From assembly GCA_023248995.1 (NCBI GenBank), contig JAHFDN010000015.1:1-63268 (forward strand): a DNA stretch of 63,268 nucleotides. Reading direction: 5' to 3'. Below are positions 59,197 through 63,268 of this stretch, piece by piece. The DNA comes from Candidatus Rokuibacteriota bacterium (GTDB lineage: Bacteria; Methylomirabilota; Methylomirabilia; Rokubacteriales; CSP1-6). A program made the position numbers and the translations under genes. The notes beneath the pieces are model-generated. The model saw only the letters and a program-made list of their open reading frames with translations. It was not told the origin of the DNA and ran no database searches. Numbering within the stretch: the first letter of the stretch is position 1; each line of letters starts with the position of its first letter.

Positions 59197-59559
59197 GTGC
59201 GTCAGACGCGCCTTGGAACTCTCGTCCTCGTCGTCGGCCTCGCCCTCGGACCGCTGACCTTCGCCCCCGGCGCCGCCCAGGTGAAGACGCCGCCGGACTT
59301 CGTCTTCGAGCAGGGAAAGGACGCTCCCGGGCCGGTGACCTTCAGCCACGAAAAACACAAAGAGAAGGTCGACAAGTGCACGGTCTGCCACACGAAGGTT
59401 TTCAAGTTCAAGCGCGGCACCTCGGGCACGCCCACCATGGCGGCGATGAAGGAGGGGAAATTCTGCGGCGCCTGCCACGACGGCAAGACGGAGGTGGGAG
59501 GCAAGGTCGTGTTCACGACCGATGACAAGGCCAACTGCGAGAGGTGTCACCGGAAGTGA
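59197..59559 (+). CDS. Triheme cytochrome c7-type protein
   Basis: A 120-residue exported protein starting at GTG 59197 after AAAGGAG, with three heme motifs (CTVCH, CGACH, CERCH). The SHEKHKEKVDKC pattern places His residues before the heme sites, as in cytochrome c7/c3 where they are distal ligands. A low-potential periplasmic shuttle is likely. The stop overlaps the next start (GTGA). Confidence 0.88.
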   Translation: MRQTRLGTLVLVVGLALGPLTFAPGAAQVKTPPDFVFEQGKDAPGPVTFSHEKHKEKVDKCTVCHTKVFKFKRGTSGTPTMAAMKEGKFCGACHDGKTEVGGKVVFTTDDKANCERCHRK

Positions 59560-60485
59560 GAGAAGGTCCGAAGACCCGGCGCGGACGGCTGCTCCTGCTC
59601 GTCCCAGCCGCCGCGCTGGTGACCGGGGTGGTCGCTCTCGCGGGACTCTGGGAGTTCAGCTCGAGCCCCCAGTTCTGCAACTCCTGCCACATCATGAGGC
59701 CCTACGTCCTAGCCTGGAAGGTCTCCAAGCACAACGCGGTCCCCTGCGTGCAGTGCCACTACCCGCCGGGCTTTCGTGACACGCTCTGGGTGAAGTACCA
59801 GGCCATCTCGCAGGTGGCGAAGTGGGCCACCCAGACCTACAGCTCCAAGCCGTTCGCCGAGGTCGAGGACGCCAGCTGCCTCCGTTCGGGCTGTCACTCG
59901 CGGGCCCGGCTCGAGACCGCGGGCACCCTGATCTCCACCCGGGGCATCATGTTCAACCACGGCCCGCACCGGGATCCGGCAAAGGTCGGCACGCAGCTCC
60001 GCTGCTCGAGCTGTCACTCCCAGATCGTCGTCGAACGGCACTTCGAGGTGAACCGATCCACCTGCTTCCTCTGCCACTTCAAGGGGATGAAGACCGGACG
60101 GGAACTCACTCCGATCGCGGGCTGCACGGGCTGCCACCAGGCGCCGAAAGGCGACATTTTCGTGGACTCGATCCGGTTCAACCACGAGGAGATCGTGCGG
60201 CGCGGCGTCGCGTGCCAGAAATGCCACCTCAACGTCATCGAAGGAGAGGGCGAGGCGCCGCGGGAGCGCTGCTTTACCTGCCACAACCAGCCCGAGAAGC
60301 TCCGGCGTTACCCGGACACCCCGTTCATCCACGACTTCCACGTCACGGGTCACAACATCGACTGCGCGCGCTGCCACACCGAGATCAAGCATAAGCTCCC
60401 CCCGCCGATCGGCGCGCCGAGCGTCCGGCGCGCTCCTAGCTCCCTCGCGCGCACGCATCTCGCAGCGGGGCCGCCGGGCCGATGA
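59556..60485 (+). CDS. NapC/NirT-like multiheme cytochrome c with one CX4CH site
   Basis: A 309-residue membrane-anchored protein: one N-terminal helix (LLLLVPAAALVTGVVALAGLW), then a NapC/NirT-like start (EFSSSPQFCNSCHIMRPYVLAWKVSKHNAVPCVQCHYPPG). Eight canonical sites are seen (CNSCH, CVQCH, CSSCH, CFLCH, CTGCH, CQKCH, CFTCH, CARCH). A ninth is non-standard, CLRSGCH (CX4CH). NapC/NirT proteins oxidise menaquinol and feed periplasmic reductases. The tail after the last heme (residues 283-309) is basic and unassigned. The start is GTG 59556 overlapping the previous stop; GTG 59544 is an alternative. Confidence 0.85.
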   Translation: MREGPKTRRGRLLLLVPAAALVTGVVALAGLWEFSSSPQFCNSCHIMRPYVLAWKVSKHNAVPCVQCHYPPGFRDTLWVKYQAISQVAKWATQTYSSKPFAEVEDASCLRSGCHSRARLETAGTLISTRGIMFNHGPHRDPAKVGTQLRCSSCHSQIVVERHFEVNRSTCFLCHFKGMKTGRELTPIAGCTGCHQAPKGDIFVDSIRFNHEEIVRRGVACQKCHLNVIEGEGEAPRERCFTCHNQPEKLRRYPDTPFIHDFHVTGHNIDCARCHTEIKHKLPPPIGAPSVRRAPSSLARTHLAAGPPGR

Positions 60486-61825
60486 ACCGCCCGCTTCGGC
60501 TCCTCGTCCTCCTGGCAGTCGCCCTGGGTGGAGCCGCCGGGCCCGCCGCCCCCGAGCAGCCGGACGTGCCCCGCTCTCCCGGGACGCCACACCGCCTTCG
60601 GGAGCTCGACTGCCGCAACTGCCATCAGCAGAAGCATCAGGGCGTGCTCCAGATGTACCTGGGCATGGGCGGGCTCGGCACGCCGATGATCCCGAGCCAC
60701 ATGTTCCAGGTGCGCGTGGAGTGCGTGGCCTGCCACATCGTGCCCAAGGAGGCGGAGGGCGCGGCGGCCATCGTGGGGCAGACGTTCAGGCCGAGCGAGC
60801 AGGCGTGCGTCAACTGTCACGGCGAGAAGTACCGGGGGATGCTCCAGCGCTGGGACGGCACGCTCGCCAAGATGCGCGAGATCCTCGCGCCCAAGCTCGC
60901 GGCCGCCCGCGCGGCCCTGGCCGCCGCCGACCCCACGGGCCCGAAGCGCCCCCGGGCACAGAAGCTCGCGGACGACGCGGAGTTCAACCTCCGGTTCGTC
61001 ACGCTCGCCAAGGGGGTCCACAACGTCTTCTACGCCGCCGACCTCCTCAAGCTCTCCAACGCGTGGCTCGACGAGGCGCAGTTGCTCCTCGGCAAGACGC
61101 CGGTCAAGACGGACGACACGCTGGTGCGCGGCGGTTACTGCGCGGTCCTCTGCCACGAGCAGGCGGGGGTGAAGCAACTCGAAACGGTGAGATTCGGCAA
61201 GCAGACAATCCCCCACGTCCGCCACGTGGCCGAGTTCGGCGCGGTCTGTACCGCGTGCCATTCGGCGGAAAAGCACAAGGCCGTCACCGCCACCGCCGCC
61301 ACGTGCGCCTCCTGTCACCACAGTCCGCAGAACGAGCGCTGCGAGTCCTGTCACCGCGCCCAGAGCGCGTTCTATCGCGGCGAGGCGAAGACAGACTTGG
61401 TGAAGATGGAGCCGAACGTCATGGTCAACGCAGTCGCCTGCACGGGCTGCCACGACTGGACGGGCAAGCACTCCCGCAAGGCTGTCGGCGAGAGGTGTCT
61501 CGCCTGCCACGACTCCGCCTACCTCGATTTCCTGACTCAGTGGACGGCGGGGATGGACACGCGGACGGGCGAGGTTCGAGACGCCCTCAGGCGCGCCGAG
61601 GCCTCGCTGGCAAGCGCACGGCGGACGGGGCGTGAGACCCGGGAGGCAGATGCCCTTTTAAAGCAGGCGCGCGAGGCGCTGGCTCTCGTGCGGACCGCGC
61701 GGGGCGTCCACAATCCATCCACGGCTGATGCGCTTCTCGACGCGGCCCGCAGCAAAGTCGAAGAGGCGCTCGTCCAGACCGGCAGGCGGAGTCGAGGTGG
61801 CTCGGGACAGGAGTCAGCGCACTGA
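60482..61825 (+). CDS. Octa-/nonaheme cytochrome c with a CX3CH site and GVHN helical repeats
   Basis: A 447-residue exported protein (signal LRLLVLLAVALGGAAGPAA). Canonical heme sites are CRNCH, CVACH, CVNCH, CTACH, CASCH, CESCH, CTGCH and CLACH; CAVLCH is a CX3CH variant in the middle. Two helical segments share a GVHN motif (VTLAKGVHNVFYAADLL near 174, VRTARGVHNPSTADALL near 398), as found in NrfA- and HAO-related multiheme proteins. A catalytic heme of the CXXCK type is absent. It could be a redox enzyme or storage cytochrome. It overlaps the NapC-like gene (ATGA) and ends the operon. Confidence 0.85.
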   Translation: MNRPLRLLVLLAVALGGAAGPAAPEQPDVPRSPGTPHRLRELDCRNCHQQKHQGVLQMYLGMGGLGTPMIPSHMFQVRVECVACHIVPKEAEGAAAIVGQTFRPSEQACVNCHGEKYRGMLQRWDGTLAKMREILAPKLAAARAALAAADPTGPKRPRAQKLADDAEFNLRFVTLAKGVHNVFYAADLLKLSNAWLDEAQLLLGKTPVKTDDTLVRGGYCAVLCHEQAGVKQLETVRFGKQTIPHVRHVAEFGAVCTACHSAEKHKAVTATAATCASCHHSPQNERCESCHRAQSAFYRGEAKTDLVKMEPNVMVNAVACTGCHDWTGKHSRKAVGERCLACHDSAYLDFLTQWTAGMDTRTGEVRDALRRAEASLASARRTGRETREADALLKQAREALALVRTARGVHNPSTADALLDAARSKVEEALVQTGRRSRGGSGQESAH

Positions 61826-61877
61826 AAAGTATTCGGCTGCCGACTTTCTGGCGCGGGCTGGAATGTTACGGCGCCAT

Positions 61878-63268
61878 CTACTGCATCTGGACGGGGGCGA
61901 GCCACGTCCCCCATTCGGAGCCGCCCTCGATCCGCGCGTACTCTCCCGCCACCCAGACCGTTGTTGAGTCGGAGGGGTCGAACGCCGCCCCCGAGTAGTC
62001 GCCCCAGCGGCTGGCGAACGGCTTGTAGGAACTCTCGCCCGTCTTGATCGGAAGCGGGTTCTGAAAGGTGTTCTTCTCAATTGTGGTGGGCCGCTGGCCG
62101 CTTGCGTATACGCCGGCGTACGTCCCAGCCGAGGACCCCGAGAAGACCGAGACGAGGTTCCCGCCGCCGTCGATCTGGATGGCTGGGTAGTAGTAATAGA
62201 ACCCGGACTGGCCGAAATCAAAATCCTGCGCTTTGGCGAGGCCGCTGCTGTTGGAGAACTGGATAAAACGGAGACACGCGCGCGTGCTGGTATCCGAGGT
62301 CGGGACGCAGGCGGAGTTCGCAGAAACCCAGAGTTTGCCGTCCCGGTAGACGGCATCCAGTAAGCGGTTGTCGTTCGTCTGGATCAGCGTGCTGGTCCCC
62401 TGCTGCTTGGCGTCCGGAGGGCTGGTGAGGGTCCCAATGGAGGAGTTCGCGGTCGAGAGCGTGACTCCGACCCCGACCCCCGGAACCCCCTTGACCGACC
62501 AGACCCGGATGCTCGTCGCCGAGTTGTAGGCGACCGCGGCCATATAGAGGGTGCAGACCGACGGAGTCCCGCTGCACGTGGTGGAGAGCGAGTGGGCGGG
62601 CTGGATCGTGAAGAGTCCCTGGGGTGGCGGGAAGTAGGTCGAGGCGGCGCTCGTGCCAGCGACGAGGCTGTCCTTGTTGATGACCAGGAACTCCGTCCCG
62701 AGGAAGCTGTTGCCTCGGAACGCGTTGGCCGTGAGGACGACCTTGTCGTCGTTGATGCCGATGGCGGGGAAGTCGGGAGCGCTCTTGCTCGTCGAGGCCG
62801 TCCAGTGAACGAAGGAACCTGTTGGATCCGAAGTCGTGGACACGGCCAGACGCCAGGCCCCTGCTGTGAACGAATTATTATAGCTGATCGCGGCGATGAA
62901 CCAGCGCTTCGACACCGGGTCGAAGCGGATCTTCGGGTCGCTGAGCTGGGCGGAGGTCTGAAAGAAACTGTTCAGGCTCGAGGTAGTGACCTCTCCCGTG
63001 GTCCTATTCCAGATCCGCATCTCGAGGTTTACTGCCTCGACGATGTGGTTGGGGCCTACGCCGATCTGGGTGTCGGGGGGAATCCAACCTCCGCTCTCAG
63101 AGAGGCGAAGGCCGATGATGCCTGCCGTCGGAGGAGACGCAACCCCAGTGGAGGTCACGTTGGCGGATGCGGTGGGCGCCGGCTGGGTCTTGGCCTGGTG
63201 CTGCGCCTTGGTGTCCCGGAGCTGTTGAAGGTCCGGGACGCGGAACGGCATCTCGCGGTGGACGGGAA
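61878..63268 (-). CDS. Secreted beta-propeller-like protein of unknown function (5' end outside window)
   Basis: The frame is open to the right edge; the first visible ATG (63251) is not preceded by a signal peptide or ribosome site, so the true start is probably beyond the window. The visible 457+ residues are rich in S, T, G and aromatic residues. They contain blade-like stretches (IWNRTTGEVTTSSLNSFF, DPKIRFDPVSKRWFIAAIS, GDYSGAAFDPSDSTTVWVAGEYA). Two Cys pairs (TTCSGTPSVCTLY, SACVPTSDTSTRAC) suggest disulfides in an exported protein. It is convergent with the cytochrome operon. I do not recognise a named family. Confidence 0.65.
   Translation of the reverse strand, partial: PVHREMPFRVPDLQQLRDTKAQHQAKTQPAPTASANVTSTGVASPPTAGIIGLRLSESGGWIPPDTQIGVGPNHIVEAVNLEMRIWNRTTGEVTTSSLNSFFQTSAQLSDPKIRFDPVSKRWFIAAISYNNSFTAGAWRLAVSTTSDPTGSFVHWTASTSKSAPDFPAIGINDDKVVLTANAFRGNSFLGTEFLVINKDSLVAGTSAASTYFPPPQGLFTIQPAHSLSTTCSGTPSVCTLYMAAVAYNSATSIRVWSVKGVPGVGVGVTLSTANSSIGTLTSPPDAKQQGTSTLIQTNDNRLLDAVYRDGKLWVSANSACVPTSDTSTRACLRFIQFSNSSGLAKAQDFDFGQSGFYYYYPAIQIDGGGNLVSVFSGSSAGTYAGVYASGQRPTTIEKNTFQNPLPIKTGESSYKPFASRWGDYSGAAFDPSDSTTVWVAGEYARIEGGSEWGTWLAPVQMQ

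Noticed and set aside
28720-61825. Cytochrome region as a prophage, transposon or integrated plasmid
   Set aside because: No integrase, transposase, phage or conjugation gene and no att-like duplication is visible; tRNAs at its left border carry no partial copy elsewhere in the window.

Overview
The window is GC-rich bacterial DNA with dense gene packing, many ATGA/GTGA overlaps and frequent GTG starts. A Liv-type branched-chain transporter, a Tat system, outer-membrane beta-barrels, dozens of c-type heme motifs and one probable selenocysteine codon point to a diderm, respiring, uncultured soil or sediment lineage. Candidatus Rokubacteria / Methylomirabilota (NC10) is my best guess. It is an inference from gene content, because no rRNA is present.

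Left part (1-28.1 kb), mostly housekeeping. A minus-strand Liv cluster (livF partial, livG, livM, livH, a Tat-exported binding protein) is followed by a PrpF-like isomerase, a 655-aa aconitase and a short citrate synthase, then a periplasmic cyclophilin. On the plus strand are a small membrane protein and typA/bipA; a lone BTAD protein and a secreted beta-helix protein follow. From about 21.9 kb a minus-strand block reads tRNA-Leu, tig, clpP, clpX, rsmI, thiD, tatC, a PC4-like protein and a DEAD-box helicase. Next come a lipoprotein hydrolase pair, a coiled-coil protein, a PilZ protein, a PilZ-AAA+ sigma-54 activator and a DksA-type protein. Four tRNAs (His, Arg-TCG, Arg-CCG, Lys) have a readable promoter and terminator.

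Right part (28.7-61.8 kb), an electron-transfer island with 63 canonical CXXCH motifs. (i) A ten-gene minus-strand operon (28.7-39.9 kb) has a Qrc / alternative-complex-III-like core: pentaheme c, MopB, four-cluster FeS protein, NrfD. It continues with tandem-heme cytochromes, a heme-YVTN propeller, an ethylbenzene-dehydrogenase-gamma-like protein and a beta-barrel. (ii) A divergent two-component locus (40.2-44.1 kb) encodes a full kinase, a kinase without an ATPase domain and an NtrC-type regulator. (iii) A monoheme c, then an MtrA-type decaheme c with an MtrB/PioB porin, form a likely trans-outer-membrane conduit. (iv) An operon encodes a PCYCGC-family protein with an in-frame UGA (probable Sec), a polyferredoxin membrane protein, a second EBDH-like protein and cysK. 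(v) A Rieske / cytochrome b operon has nona-, di-, tri- and other multiheme cytochromes.

The main result is a readable sigma-54 circuit. Five -24/-12 elements (GG-N10-GC) lie before the Qrc-like operon, the two-component operon, the monoheme c, a small Cys-rich protein and the selenoprotein operon. Each has a TGGGG-N6/8-CCCCA inverted repeat about 75-120 bp upstream, which I read as enhancer sites for the NtrC-type regulator. A sixth sigma-54 promoter precedes the PilZ-AAA+ gene, with a different inverted repeat. Two families of structured repeats are scattered in the window; one copy lies inside the prpF reading frame. The last gene, a beta-propeller-like secreted protein, runs off the right edge.
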